From assembly GCA_902776765.1 (NCBI GenBank), contig CACYRP010000036.1:22841-86840 (forward strand): a stretch of 64,000 bases of DNA, given 5' to 3'. The translations under genes were made by a program, and so were the position numbers. This document shows positions 17,986-27,860 of the stretch, in pieces. Source of the DNA: Fibrobacter succinogenes (GTDB lineage Bacteria > Fibrobacterota > Fibrobacteria > Fibrobacterales > Fibrobacteraceae). The notes under the pieces were generated by a model. That model was not told where the DNA came from. It made no database searches and was given only the letters and a program-made list of their open reading frames with translations. Position 1 is the first letter of the stretch. Each line of letters opens with the position of its first letter.

Positions 17986-18672
17986 TTTGTTTTTTTTGCG
18001 CTTTTTCTTCGCAAGCTTCTTGTTTGCCTTCGCAATCGAATCAGCAACAGCTTTTGCACGGAGTTCAGCAGCGACCTGAGCCAAGGAATCAGCAATAGCC
18101 TTTTCTCTTGCGATAGAATCGGCACGAGCAGCAGCGGCAGCCACACAAGCCTTAACTTCTTCGCTTGTGATGATTTTGTTCCAATCCTTGCGGTCACCTT
18201 GACTCAAAAGCATCGGTCCCTTGTAATCCTTCACTATATTATATGCAGCAACCGTATCGCGGGCCGCCATAGCGCCCATGGCATCGGCATACAAATCCTT
18301 CTGCTGGTTGCGCATATCTTCAATGGCGCCCAAGCGGTTCTGGCGGAGGATTTCCATGGAATCGCTCACGAAGCTCAAGTCCCACGTTTCGTTATAGCAG
18401 ACTTCGGCATCAGCATACTTCAAAACATTTGTTTCTGCGGCGACATACATGGCATCGCATGAGGCAAATACTTCAGCACTTTTCTGCTTTGTGTACTGGT
18501 ACCAGTAATACCCGCCCACGATTAAACCAGCGAGTACGAGCAAGAATACACCGTCTTGCCATCCCATAATCGGAGCTTGCGGAAGTTTCGGACGACCATT
18601 AATAGTTTCACCGGCTTCCAGTTTTTCTTCGGCCTCATCAAACGGGCTCTTTCCATTCAAAAAACTAAACAT
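17983..18672 (-). CDS. Single-pass membrane protein with basic coiled C-terminus, unknown function
   Basis: A 229-residue protein with a cytoplasmic N-terminus, one membrane helix at about 42-62 (DGVFLLVLAGLIVGGYYW), a periplasmic region with two cysteines (CDAMYV and CYNETW), and an Ala/Lys-rich helical C-terminus ending in KKLAKKKRKKNK. No known family recognised. It begins 9 nt after sufE, so it is the third gene of the reductase-sufE operon; nothing in it suggests Fe-S chemistry. Confidence 0.78.
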   Translation of the reverse strand: MFSFLNGKSPFDEAEEKLEAGETINGRPKLPQAPIMGWQDGVFLLVLAGLIVGGYYWYQYTKQKSAEVFASCDAMYVAAETNVLKYADAEVCYNETWDLSFVSDSMEILRQNRLGAIEDMRNQQKDLYADAMGAMAARDTVAAYNIVKDYKGPMLLSQGDRKDWNKIITSEEVKACVAAAAARADSIAREKAIADSLAQVAAELRAKAVADSIAKANKKLAKKKRKKNK

Positions 18673-18681
18673 AGATTAGTC

Positions 18682-19134
18682 CTACTTTTTTGAAATTGCG
18701 TCAAAGACGCGTGCATATAAATAAATCTGTTTCATCAAGCTTGCAAATCCGTTCGAACGTGTCGGCGAAAGCCCCACATTCAAACCAATCTGCTGAAAGA
18801 ATGTCGGATCCACCGAAAGGATATCCGCCGGAGTCATGTCATTGAAAATCTGCAAGGCAAGCGCACCGAGACCACGGCTAATCAGCGGGTTCGTCGTACC
18901 GCCTTCAACATCCATTTCGAAATGGATCTTTCCGTTTTCAAACTTCGGCACAAGATACATTGTCGAGGCGCAGCCCTGAATAATGAACTTTTCGGCCTTG
19001 AGCGAAGCATCCATACCCTTGTGCTCACGCGCCAAATCCAAGAGGAACTTCCACTTGTCATCGGGGTCGCTAAACGAGGCAAACTTGGCCCTAATCTTTT
19101 CTTGACGATCAACAATACTTTCTGGCATACTCAT
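18682..19134 (-). CDS. sufE: SufE-type cysteine desulfuration protein
   Basis: A 150-residue SufE-family protein that accepts persulfide sulfur from a SufS-type cysteine desulfurase and hands it to the Fe-S scaffold. The acceptor cysteine is in IIQGCASTMYLVP (near residue 52), and the ISRGLGALALQIFNDMTPADIL and GLSPTRSNGFASLMKQI segments are typical. Its start follows the reductase stop by 1 nt. No sufS or sufBCD is in the window. Confidence 0.93.
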   Translation of the reverse strand: MSMPESIVDRQEKIRAKFASFSDPDDKWKFLLDLAREHKGMDASLKAEKFIIQGCASTMYLVPKFENGKIHFEMDVEGGTTNPLISRGLGALALQIFNDMTPADILSVDPTFFQQIGLNVGLSPTRSNGFASLMKQIYLYARVFDAISKK

Positions 19135-19135
19135 A

Positions 19136-20332
19136 TTAGTGCAAAAATGAACGCATTTTCCAAATTACCGACGGACAAGACCACAACACCGCAAAGAAGA
19201 TGCGCAACAACGTCTGCTTTTCACGCGGGAGCTTCGACAAGCGTTTTGCCGCCTTATCGAACTGCTCATCCTTGATTTTCGCAAGCCCTGGCTTCGCCTT
19301 TGCAATCTGTAAATGGGACTTGCCCAAAGAGGCCATCCAGCGGTCAAGGACAGAAGTTTCAATACGAGCGCGAGAAGCATCATCTGTAGCATTCAGCCAT
19401 TCATGAACTGCTTCTGCGGTAATCTTTCCGCTCAAAAGCGCTTCGACAATACCCGAACGGCTCATCGGGTTTACGCAACTGGCGGCATCCCCCGCCTTGA
19501 AGAGTCCGCACTTGGCAAGCGGCTTGTCGGACTGCCCGCAAGCAATCATGCCACCATAAATAGCCTTGATGCTAGCTCCTGGATAATGGGTATCAATAAA
19601 ATGCTTGAGCTTTTCGCGCAAAGGCATATCGGGCTTAGCATCTTTCGCAAGTACAAAACCAATATTCACTTCCTTGCCATCACGCGGGAAAATCCAGCCA
19701 TAGCCGCCCGGGAATTCACTCCCGTAGAACAAGTCAATATGGTCGCGCTTGTGTTCGATACCCTCGGCGACAGCAAAAATTCCCGGTTCCAAGTCCGTAT
19801 CGCCCGATTCAATCCCTTCTAAGCACGGGATTCCACGAGTGAGGCGACACCCCGGCCCCGTTGCATCAATAACCGTTTTGGTCGAAATTTCAAATAATTC
19901 TTCGCCCACCTGAACATTCAAATTCCAGCCATCTTCGCTACGCGAAATGCTTTTGACAAGAGCGTCAAAACGGCATTCCACACCCGCTTCAACACAGGCA
20001 TCGGCAATCGCGTGATGGAATTTGGAACGGTCGAGCAAACGGCCGCAATCTTTACTGTAAAATTCAGCCTTGTAACCCTTGGGCGAAGTAAAATAAATAC
20101 CGGAAATACTCCCGCGCACCCAGGATTCGTCAATCGGCCACAATTCGTTCAAACGATGGGTTGATACGGCTTCGGCACAAAAAATGGGCTCTTTCCAAGG
20201 TTCTTTTTTATCCAAAAGAAGAATTCGTCCGCCACAGCCTGTCAATTTTCCAAGCTGGCATGCAGCCATAAGACCGGCCGGACCTGCACCGCAAATCACC
20301 GCATTGTAAGAATTTGAACGAAAAGTTGTCAT
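19136..20332 (-). CDS. Geranylgeranyl-reductase-family FAD-dependent oxidoreductase
   Basis: A 398-residue flavoprotein with the N-terminal FAD motif VICGAGPAGLMAACQLG, a mid GWIFPRDGKEVNIGF segment and the C-terminal FAD motif KAGDAASCVNPMSRSGIVEAL, the layout of the geranylgeranyl reductase (ChlP/DGGR) group. Members saturate isoprenoid chains such as menaquinone side chains or archaeal lipids; others in the group act on unrelated substrates. The PxxGxG region and the cysteine FCAEAVS near residue 54 fit the DGGR-like branch. It is first in an operon with sufE. Substrate unknown. Confidence 0.85.
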   Translation of the reverse strand: MTTFRSNSYNAVICGAGPAGLMAACQLGKLTGCGGRILLLDKKEPWKEPIFCAEAVSTHRLNELWPIDESWVRGSISGIYFTSPKGYKAEFYSKDCGRLLDRSKFHHAIADACVEAGVECRFDALVKSISRSEDGWNLNVQVGEELFEISTKTVIDATGPGCRLTRGIPCLEGIESGDTDLEPGIFAVAEGIEHKRDHIDLFYGSEFPGGYGWIFPRDGKEVNIGFVLAKDAKPDMPLREKLKHFIDTHYPGASIKAIYGGMIACGQSDKPLAKCGLFKAGDAASCVNPMSRSGIVEALLSGKITAEAVHEWLNATDDASRARIETSVLDRWMASLGKSHLQIAKAKPGLAKIKDEQFDKAAKRLSKLPREKQTLLRIFFAVLWSCPSVIWKMRSFLH

Positions 20333-20454
20333 TTCAACGTAAAATTAGTATTTATTTGGTCACTTTTTATTTTTCATTGTTAGTTTTGCAATTTTTTTAG
20401 TTATTTTAGGGCTATCCGTTATTTGATTTACTTTTTCATAAAGGGAATTTGACT

Positions 20455-21768
20455 ATGAATATGAAGAACGTCTATAAATTTGGTATCTGCCTCCTTGGTG
20501 CTCTTGCGCTCAACGTGTCTGCGCAAGACTTCAGAGGTAAGGACCTGAACACCTCCTTCCGCGATAAGAAAATCGACAACTACCAGTTCCAGAAGGCTAG
20601 AGCAGTCAAGGGCGTCACGGACTTCCAGCGCGCTACCGGTAACGCACCTAACTTCGAAGGCGCAAACCTTCCCGAAGTTTCTTTCCGCAACGCTGTGATT
20701 AGCAAGGCAAACTTCGAAGGCGCAAACCTCGCTGGTGCAACGATTAGCGGTGCAGACATTCGTTCTGCAAGCTTCGAAGGTGCAAACCTCGAAGGTGCAA
20801 ACCTCTATCGAGCAACACTTCTCGATAGCAAATTCCCGAAAGCCAACCTCAAGAACGCTCGTCTCGACGCCATGAAGGTTTCTGACGAATGCGACTTCAG
20901 CAAGGCTGACCTCACCCAAGCTTCTGCTATGGACATGGACCTCACCCGTGCCGACTTTAGCAAGGCAAACCTCACCAACACGAACTTCTCTCGTTCCTTG
21001 ATGGCTAACAGCGACCTCCGCAAGACTGTCATGGAAAAGACGGACTTCACGGCTTGCAATCTCATCGCTGCAAACTTCTCCGACGTCAAGCTCAACAACG
21101 TAAACTTTGCCAAGGCAGGTCTTTCTCAGGCTGACTTCGACGGTGCAACGTTCAACAACGTCAACCTCCAGGAAGCTGACCTTTCCTTGACCACCTTCAA
21201 TGACGTGGACCTCTCTAGAACACAGCTCCAGAAGGCTAAGTTCGCCCAGTCCAAGGTCAAAAACATGACGTTCACGAACCTCGACTTGAACGGAGTTATC
21301 TTCGACAAGGGCGATGTTTCCAAGAGCACCTTCGACAAGACCAAGCTCAACAAGGCCTCCTTCTTCGATGCTAGCGTGAGCAAGAACGTGTTCAACTACG
21401 CTGAACTCATGAAGGCCGTGTTCGATGGAGCCTACGTCTTCAAGGACATCTTCGACAACGCCGACCTCACCAAGGCAAACTTTGCAAACTCCACCATCGA
21501 ACGCTCTGCATTCAACAATGCCCAGCTCTCCGGTGCAAACTTCTCTGGTGCTAAGCTCATCAAGGTAACCTTCCTCAATGCTAAGATGGAAGGTGTCAAG
21601 ATCGACGCAGACACCAAGATGGAAGACGTGGACTTCTCTGGTGCAGACTTGACCGGTGCAAAGATTGAAAAGTTCACCGCCAAGAAGGTGTTCTACAACG
21701 AAAGAACCAAGTTCCCGGCCGGCTTTGACCCGCGCGCTTACGGTTTCAAGAGACCGGGCGAAAAATAA
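20455..21768 (+). CDS. Secreted pentapeptide-repeat protein
   Basis: A 437-residue protein with a signal peptide (about 1-24, cleavage after NVSA) and then almost nothing but pentapeptide repeats of the A(N/D)(F/L)xx type from about residue 60 to 405, for example ANFEG, ADLTQ, ADFSK and ANLTN. Such repeats build a right-handed quadrilateral beta-helix about 15 turns or more long. The start is at 20455, with AAGGGA 8 nt upstream. Most pentapeptide proteins are cytoplasmic or membrane-bound, so an exported one suggests a structural or cell-surface role. A strong terminator follows and the gene appears to be a single-gene unit. Confidence 0.92.
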   Translation: MNMKNVYKFGICLLGALALNVSAQDFRGKDLNTSFRDKKIDNYQFQKARAVKGVTDFQRATGNAPNFEGANLPEVSFRNAVISKANFEGANLAGATISGADIRSASFEGANLEGANLYRATLLDSKFPKANLKNARLDAMKVSDECDFSKADLTQASAMDMDLTRADFSKANLTNTNFSRSLMANSDLRKTVMEKTDFTACNLIAANFSDVKLNNVNFAKAGLSQADFDGATFNNVNLQEADLSLTTFNDVDLSRTQLQKAKFAQSKVKNMTFTNLDLNGVIFDKGDVSKSTFDKTKLNKASFFDASVSKNVFNYAELMKAVFDGAYVFKDIFDNADLTKANFANSTIERSAFNNAQLSGANFSGAKLIKVTFLNAKMEGVKIDADTKMEDVDFSGADLTGAKIEKFTAKKVFYNERTKFPAGFDPRAYGFKRPGEK

Positions 21769-21792
21769 GGCCAATTGAATAACGGAAATTAG

Positions 21793-21818
21793 GGACGCTC
21801 ACTTGAGCGTCCTTTTTT
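21793..21818 (+). terminator. Intrinsic terminator after the pentapeptide-repeat gene
   Basis: GGACGCTC / GAGCGTCC stem with a 4-nt loop followed by six T residues, 25 nt past the stop. Confidence 0.92.
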
Positions 21819-21905
21819 GTTTAAGCTCGCTTACGCGAGGATTACGCAGCAGAATAATGGCTTATGCTTGAATAAATTTGCCCGCTCTTGGTCGCGACTC
21901 TCGTC

Positions 21906-23300
21906 TTACGCATTTGTTTTATCCATCAGCCAGGTGATGGCCTCGGCAAGCGAATGCACGCGAACAACTTTCATTGAGCCCATGTTTTCCGCGATTTTGC
22001 AACAAGCGGGCACTACCGCTTCGGTCATCCCCAAGCGATGAGCTTCTTTTAATCGCTGGTCCAAAAGACTTACACCACGCACCTCGCCCGACAGTCCAAG
22101 TTCGCCAACCGCAATCGTCTGCCTAGATATCGGGATATTCAAATGATTGCTAGCAACAGCTAAAGCAAGCGCCAGATCCGACGAAGCATCATTTACCTTC
22201 ATGCCTCCAGCAATACTAGCAAACACATCCGACGCCCCAATCGTCACGCCTCCAAACTTTTCCAAAAGCGCGAGGATAATCGTCAAACGCTTCGGATCAA
22301 TGCCCGCCGCCACTCGCTGCGGCACCGCAAAATTCGTCTGGTTCACAAGCGCCTGCGTCTCGAACAATAACGCCCGAGAGCCTTCCATCGTACAGCAAAC
22401 GGCACTCCCAGGCGTCGGTGGCACGCCTTCCTGCAAAAACACCTTGCTTGGATTGAGCACCGGATTGAGTCCGTGACTCGTCATCTCGAAAACGCCAATT
22501 TCATCTGTCGCGCCAAAGCGATTTTTGATGGTTCGCAAAAGCCTGTACTGATGATTCCGGTCGCCTTCAAAGTACACAACGGTATCGACCATGTGCTCCA
22601 AAATTCTAGGACCGGCAATCTGCCCGTCCTTCGTCACATGCCCAATCAAGATTGTAATGCAACCGGAGTTTTTAGCAAAAACCATCAAGTCCAGAGTGCA
22701 CTCGCGCAACTGCGTTGCGCTTCCGGGCGTCCCTGCAAGGTCGCTCTTATAAACAGTCTGGATGGAGTCGATTACGAGCACCTGAGGTTTCACCTCACGT
22801 GCCTGCTCTAAAATCTTTTCGAGATTCGTTTCGCAAAGGAGCATCATGTCGCTCCCCGAAACATTCAAGCGCTCACTGCGCAGTTTCACTTGGCAGGCAC
22901 TTTCTTCGCCGCTCACGTACAGCGCTTTAACGCCAGCCGCGTTCATCGTTGCAAGCGTCGTAAGCACAAGCGTCGATTTTCCAATTCCCGGATCGCCACC
23001 AATCAGCACAAGACTCCCCGGAGCAAAACCGCCACCAAGCACACGATCAAATTCCGAATTCGCGGTACTCAAGCGGCGCGTATCTTCTGTCGCGACATCC
23101 TTGAGCAATACCACTTTATGCACAGGGCCGCCAAGCCCGCGCCCAGCACGCCCCACCTCAGCAGTTCTTTCAATGACATGTTCCTTTAGCGAGCTCCACG
23201 CTCCACAAAACGGACACTTACCAGCCCACTTCGGGGTCGTATTTCCACATTCCGTACAGAGATACTCGATTTCTTTCTTAGACTTATTTAGTGCTACCAT
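21906..23300 (-). CDS. radA: DNA repair protein RadA
   Basis: RadA (464 residues) is a RecA-like helicase for branch migration in recombinational repair. N-terminal zinc finger CTECGNTTPKWAGKCPFCGAW, Walker A IGGDPGIGKSTLV, the RadA-specific LRTIKNRFGATDEIGVFEM (KNRFG motif) and a C-terminal Lon-protease-like domain (about 350-460). I start it at the ATG at 23300; upstream in-frame GTG and TTG codons at 23306 and 23309 are alternatives and none has a clear ribosome site. Normal length. Confidence 0.97.
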   Translation of the reverse strand: MVALNKSKKEIEYLCTECGNTTPKWAGKCPFCGAWSSLKEHVIERTAEVGRAGRGLGGPVHKVVLLKDVATEDTRRLSTANSEFDRVLGGGFAPGSLVLIGGDPGIGKSTLVLTTLATMNAAGVKALYVSGEESACQVKLRSERLNVSGSDMMLLCETNLEKILEQAREVKPQVLVIDSIQTVYKSDLAGTPGSATQLRECTLDLMVFAKNSGCITILIGHVTKDGQIAGPRILEHMVDTVVYFEGDRNHQYRLLRTIKNRFGATDEIGVFEMTSHGLNPVLNPSKVFLQEGVPPTPGSAVCCTMEGSRALLFETQALVNQTNFAVPQRVAAGIDPKRLTIILALLEKFGGVTIGASDVFASIAGGMKVNDASSDLALALAVASNHLNIPISRQTIAVGELGLSGEVRGVSLLDQRLKEAHRLGMTEAVVPACCKIAENMGSMKVVRVHSLAEAITWLMDKTNA

Positions 23301-23440
23301 GAGCACCAATATAATAAAAGTAGCATGTCAAAAGTTGACATTGAAGAAAAATCGCAGAAAAAATGTAAAAACCGCAACGCAATATTACAAAATCATTACA
23401 AATATATGTATATTCTATAAAAAATCAACCAGGAGTACGT

Positions 23441-23941
23441 ATGCGATCTGCTAAAATCGGTGCAGTTCTTGCCATATTTTCCAACCTCAGCCTTACATCC
23501 TGTTGGCTAACCAATGCTATTTCAGGCAATTGTGATTTTGCAGAAACAGACAGTGAATGGATCTACAAAACATCCAGTAGTTACGAAGACGGCTCCTCTA
23601 AATACGATGTAAGGGTTACAGTAACTGATTCTGGAGCCGTAGAATATTACAAAACAGAGAAACAAGGTTCCTCAATATATGTATGGGAATGCTATAATCT
23701 AATAGGAGGAAGCTTACTCCCTGAGGAAGAATTTCCCAAAACAGAAACAAGAGATGCCGGAAATTACACCAACACCTATTATTGCAAAAACGGAATTTAC
23801 TATTCTGAATCCGAGCATCATTACAACTTTAAAGGTGAAAATAGTCGCTACAAGTCACGCAAGCAATTGTTCGACGAACACATGGAATCTTGCAAGGCGG
23901 CCGGTACATATTACAGCGCCGTCGGTCCAATAAAGCTATAA
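23441..23941 (+). CDS. Small lipoprotein of unknown function
   Basis: A 166-residue protein with AGGAG 6 nt before the ATG and a lipoprotein signal with lipobox LTSC at about 18-21. The mature part is rich in Ser, Tyr and Glu, with four further cysteines (NCDF, WECYN, YYCKN, ESCKA) that could form two disulphides. No family recognised. It stands alone, divergent from radA, and ends in its own terminator. Confidence 0.82.
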   Translation: MRSAKIGAVLAIFSNLSLTSCWLTNAISGNCDFAETDSEWIYKTSSSYEDGSSKYDVRVTVTDSGAVEYYKTEKQGSSIYVWECYNLIGGSLLPEEEFPKTETRDAGNYTNTYYCKNGIYYSESEHHYNFKGENSRYKSRKQLFDEHMESCKAAGTYYSAVGPIKL

Positions 23942-23987
23942 GCACTTCTTGAGCTTTAACAATCACAAGAAATGACGTTTACGCAAA

Positions 23988-24017
23988 ATCGTCCGTTTTA
24001 CACGGACGATTTTTTTT
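23988..24017 (+). terminator. Intrinsic terminator after the lipoprotein gene
   Basis: ATCGTCCG / CGGACGAT stem with a 7-nt loop and an 8-T run. The A-run on the other side also makes it usable by the convergent gene at 24040. Confidence 0.9.
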
Positions 24018-24039
24018 GCAGAAATTGAGACTGTATCAC

Positions 24040-27000
24040 CTATTTATTTTTTTTCGTTTCAATATTTTCATTCTGAAGTTTCAAGATGATATCGCCAGAA
24101 TCAGGATCCATCATCATACTAAAACTCGATCGAATGGTAAAAAAGACATTCTCGATATCATAGCTCACATCCAGCGGCGGCACGATATTCTTATTAAAGT
24201 AATCGAGAATCAACTTTTCACGAGTGTAATCTACTGTTTTTCGAATATTTGCAAAATCATTCAACATCAAAGTTCTCAAAAAGCGGTAGTGAGCCTCGTA
24301 AGTATATTTATCCGTGAGTTCCGCCGGAATGTAAGTAATACCATCCATTCGAATCACAGGAGAATTCTTCGTCAAATTCCAGAACAAAAATCCTTTATAA
24401 CCCGGCTCATACGATTTTGTATGCGTAGCCTCGCCAGATGCCATAAAGGCGTCAAAGGTTTCCTTTCGCGTAAAGTAGCTCTTCATCGCCATGTCGTCTT
24501 CGGAAATAAATGCCGAGAACACGCTGCCATACGGCGTATCTTTAAAGACTTTTCCTACATGATAGATGCGCTTGATTTTTCCTTTAGCGGTCCTGGCTCG
24601 GTATGTCACCTGCTTTGTCGCCGTGCTACCGCTTAGGACCTGATTTTTGAGTTCCCTATCCGTTTTTTCATAATCTTCAGGGAGAATTGTATTACTAAAA
24701 TGTACTCCGATAAATTCGCGGAACTCTTCGACACTATCGCATTCGAAAATATCCAACACGCGGGCGTTCACATAAAGGATTTCAGCATTCGAAGCATTAA
24801 AAACAATCACGCCGCCCGGAATATATTCAAAGAAATTGAGGGCAATCTGATGGAGAAATTCAGTATTCTTGATTGCGCTGTCAATTTTCGCCTTAAGCAA
24901 TCCTTTATCCTTAATAGGCAAGCGAATGAACTGATAAGCGCCCAAGCGAATACCTTCTTTCGCAAGTTCCATATTATCAGTCATGATGATAAATGGAATC
25001 TGGAGTTCATGACTACGCCTTTTGAATTTCCGAATTATCTTAAATCCATCAATTTTGGGGAGATCGGCATCAAGCAACACAAGCGAAATGCGATTGCCGT
25101 ATTCCAGTAAAATATTGAGCACCTGTTCGCCATCTTCGGCCAACAACACATTATAATCGTCTTTCAAGACATTTTCAAGGAACACCCTATTTTGCGGATT
25201 GACATCAGCAAGCAAAACGGTCTTTGTCTCAGTCGAAAAGCCTTCTTTCGATTCGCCAGGTGAGTTATCAAAAGCACTCACATGCGTATTGCGCAAAGTC
25301 AAGTCGTAAATGTGACTATCATTGATATCGGCAATCAAGTACCCGCTCAAAAACACATATGTTCCACGAACGGCATACGTAATCTCACGCGGGCCATTGT
25401 AAGCGGACTTTTCCGCCTCATGGAGTGTACGATAAGCAAGATCTTCGGGATCGTTGATGGACCTTTCCACATCTTCGATATCGGTAAAACCAAGACTTTT
25501 TGTCTGTTCATCGAACAATTTATTCGTAAACAGAAACTTGAACACGCCATTGGCGTAAGATATAATCGCTTTAGGCGTTTCCACCAAGTAGTCAATACGT
25601 CCAAGCTTAGAATACACAAGACGCGTACCACGGTCTTCTATGGGCACACCAATGGATTCCATGTGTTTCATGGTATCATGCAAAGGTTGCGGTTTTCCGT
25701 AGTAGTATCCCTGAACCTTTTCGCAACCAATTCCCTTCAAAAACTCCATCTGTTCCTTGGTTTCGACACCTTCAGCTAAAGTCTTTAGCCCAAGATTTTT
25801 CGCCATGCGAACAGTTGAACGAATAATCGTACGGGATGCGTCATTGAAATTCGCAAGGAACGCCATATCAATTTTAAGTTCATCGAACTTGTAATCCTTG
25901 AGGGTGTTAAGCGAAGAATAGCCACTTCCAAAGTCATCCATCCATACTTCGTAACCCACCAAGCGGAATCTTTCAACTTCGCTCCGGACATAGGAATCCG
26001 AAGCCATGATACTTTCTGTAATTTCTACACGAATGTACTCGCGATCAATTCTGTACTTTTTAAGAATACTTTCGACAACATCAAAAATATCACAGCCAAT
26101 AAAATCCAAGCGCGATAGATTAAACGAAACAGGAACAATGGGATGCCCCTGGTCAAGTTCCTCCCGCATTTCTTTACAAACAAGTTCAATAATACAGCAG
26201 TCAAGCTTATGGATTTGGCGGGATTCTTCTAGCGCTCCGATAAAAGCAGCCGGATTCAAGAAACCATACTGCGGGTCAATCCAGCGGGCAAGCGCTTCCA
26301 TGCCGCAAAATGTTTCTGTAATCGTACGCACAACCGGCTGATAATAAGCCTTGATATAGCCATTGGTAACGGCTTCATCAATGTGATTGACAATGTAATT
26401 CTGGAGCAAGAGATCCTTGCGTAAGTCATCATCGTAATAACGAATAAAGGTATCTCCATTTTTCTTTTGCTCGTGACACGCCAATTTTGCTTTTTCGCTC
26501 GCGTCAAGGATGGCATCAAACTCATCAATCTTTGAAATGCCTACATAAAGGTCCATTGAAATTTTAGAAATGGAACTTTTAACACACTTGCGAATTTCAT
26601 TCAGTTTTTCTTCAATATCATGAATATCGGCAATGACGGCAAAATGGTCATTGGAAAAACGCCAAATCAAATTATCCGGAAAATTCTTTTTTAGGCACGC
26701 CGCAAAATTAATCAGGAACTCGTTACCCATGTCGAAACCGTTGGCGCTATTGTACAGCTTCATTCCGACAATGTCAAAAAAGACAATCGAAGGGATCCCT
26801 CCCTTTTTCCTGATATCGGCTGCAAAATCTTCGCCGCACAAGCGGCTATATTCCATATTGGGGAGGCCCGTTAAAGGGTCGAAATAGCGATCGGCATGTT
26901 CACTTATTCGCAATAGAATGGAATTTTTACCATGCCATTGCATCAACGATGCGCTTAAAATCAATTCCTTGCCCGAATGCGGGTTTCGGAAAATGGTCTC

Positions 27001-27648
27001 ACCTTTTTCAAGAACATCATCAATACTAATCTCACTCTGTTCGCTATCTCTAAAGAAATACTCTTCGAATTTGATTCCAGAATCAAAGGCCCTTACAGGA
27101 TTCCAAATACGTTCCGCGGAGGAGCTGACCATATAAACTTCGTGCGTCTTTGCATCAACGATAACGAAAGGATCAACCTTATCCGTATTCAAAAATTCAA
27201 TAAGGCTGTTATCAAAAATTATACGACTTCCACCATTAGATTCTAAAGCCGAAGTCACATCATCATATGCAATAACAGCATATTTAGTCCCATCCTCAAA
27301 ATTGCGGTGGTAACCTACAGCATGAATTGTTCGATATTCATCTTGACCATACAATTTTTGACGATAAAGGACATCGTAACGCCCATCTTTATTTTTGGCA
27401 AATTCTTTGGCCTTCGTTGCAACAAAAACAAGATCCTCATGGTGAACATCTCTATACATGTCCGTATCAAGGAATCTAATTAAGTCTTCGCGACTACAAC
27501 CAGGAGCTTGCCAGCGAACAAGACCTTCAGAAACAAGAATAGTCCTAATATGCCCATCAACAAATTGGTAGACTGCAAGCGGAATCTCGGAATGTTCTAA
27601 TTCATTCCGAGTCCCCTCAAGAAATTTTATTTCATCCTGCACCAACAT
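24040..27648 (-). CDS. Multidomain c-di-GMP phosphodiesterase: PAS-degenerate GGDEF-EAL-receiver-PAS
   Basis: A 1202-residue cytoplasmic signalling protein with no membrane helix. Order of domains by eye: PAS-like regions (about 15-240), a GGDEF fold (about 253-410) whose signature reads RFSNDHF rather than GGDEF, so it should not make c-di-GMP, and an EAL domain (about 425-665) with MEALARW, EITESIM, DDFGSGYSSL, KIDMAF, AEGVET and QGYYYGKP, all consistent with an active phosphodiesterase. A PAS-like segment comes next, then an internal receiver domain (about 805-930; acceptor in VLLDADLPKIDGF, with MTDN in place of the usual switch Thr/Ser strand), another PAS (about 937-1045), and a 150-residue tail. 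GGAGG lies 9 nt before the ATG. It stands alone, and a two-component kinase partner is not nearby. Confidence 0.92.
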   Translation of the reverse strand: MLVQDEIKFLEGTRNELEHSEIPLAVYQFVDGHIRTILVSEGLVRWQAPGCSREDLIRFLDTDMYRDVHHEDLVFVATKAKEFAKNKDGRYDVLYRQKLYGQDEYRTIHAVGYHRNFEDGTKYAVIAYDDVTSALESNGGSRIIFDNSLIEFLNTDKVDPFVIVDAKTHEVYMVSSSAERIWNPVRAFDSGIKFEEYFFRDSEQSEISIDDVLEKGETIFRNPHSGKELILSASLMQWHGKNSILLRISEHADRYFDPLTGLPNMEYSRLCGEDFAADIRKKGGIPSIVFFDIVGMKLYNSANGFDMGNEFLINFAACLKKNFPDNLIWRFSNDHFAVIADIHDIEEKLNEIRKCVKSSISKISMDLYVGISKIDEFDAILDASEKAKLACHEQKKNGDTFIRYYDDDLRKDLLLQNYIVNHIDEAVTNGYIKAYYQPVVRTITETFCGMEALARWIDPQYGFLNPAAFIGALEESRQIHKLDCCIIELVCKEMREELDQGHPIVPVSFNLSRLDFIGCDIFDVVESILKKYRIDREYIRVEITESIMASDSYVRSEVERFRLVGYEVWMDDFGSGYSSLNTLKDYKFDELKIDMAFLANFNDASRTIIRSTVRMAKNLGLKTLAEGVETKEQMEFLKGIGCEKVQGYYYGKPQPLHDTMKHMESIGVPIEDRGTRLVYSKLGRIDYLVETPKAIISYANGVFKFLFTNKLFDEQTKSLGFTDIEDVERSINDPEDLAYRTLHEAEKSAYNGPREITYAVRGTYVFLSGYLIADINDSHIYDLTLRNTHVSAFDNSPGESKEGFSTETKTVLLADVNPQNRVFLENVLKDDYNVLLAEDGEQVLNILLEYGNRISLVLLDADLPKIDGFKIIRKFKRRSHELQIPFIIMTDNMELAKEGIRLGAYQFIRLPIKDKGLLKAKIDSAIKNTEFLHQIALNFFEYIPGGVIVFNASNAEILYVNARVLDIFECDSVEEFREFIGVHFSNTILPEDYEKTDRELKNQVLSGSTATKQVTYRARTAKGKIKRIYHVGKVFKDTPYGSVFSAFISEDDMAMKSYFTRKETFDAFMASGEATHTKSYEPGYKGFLFWNLTKNSPVIRMDGITYIPAELTDKYTYEAHYRFLRTLMLNDFANIRKTVDYTREKLILDYFNKNIVPPLDVSYDIENVFFTIRSSFSMMMDPDSGDIILKLQNENIETKKNK

Positions 27649-27860
27649 AGCCTCACGCCTCCGTTACAACGAGGATAGATGACAACACAACTTTTATTTC
27701 GCCATCTACTCCCCATAACGAATAGATACATCGCTCCCCTAAATTCGATATCACCCCTTTAATGTTTAAAATAGTTTAAATTCCATGTATCTGCAAGTTT
27801 TTAAACATATTTTTTTAACAAAAATAAAGGAATGTGTGACGAAGCGCAAGTCTAATGTTT

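Noticed and set aside
20428..21774. 448-codon minus-strand open frame opposite the pentapeptide gene
   Set aside because: The 15-nt periodicity of the real gene keeps the antisense frame open; it has no independent motifs or ribosome site.
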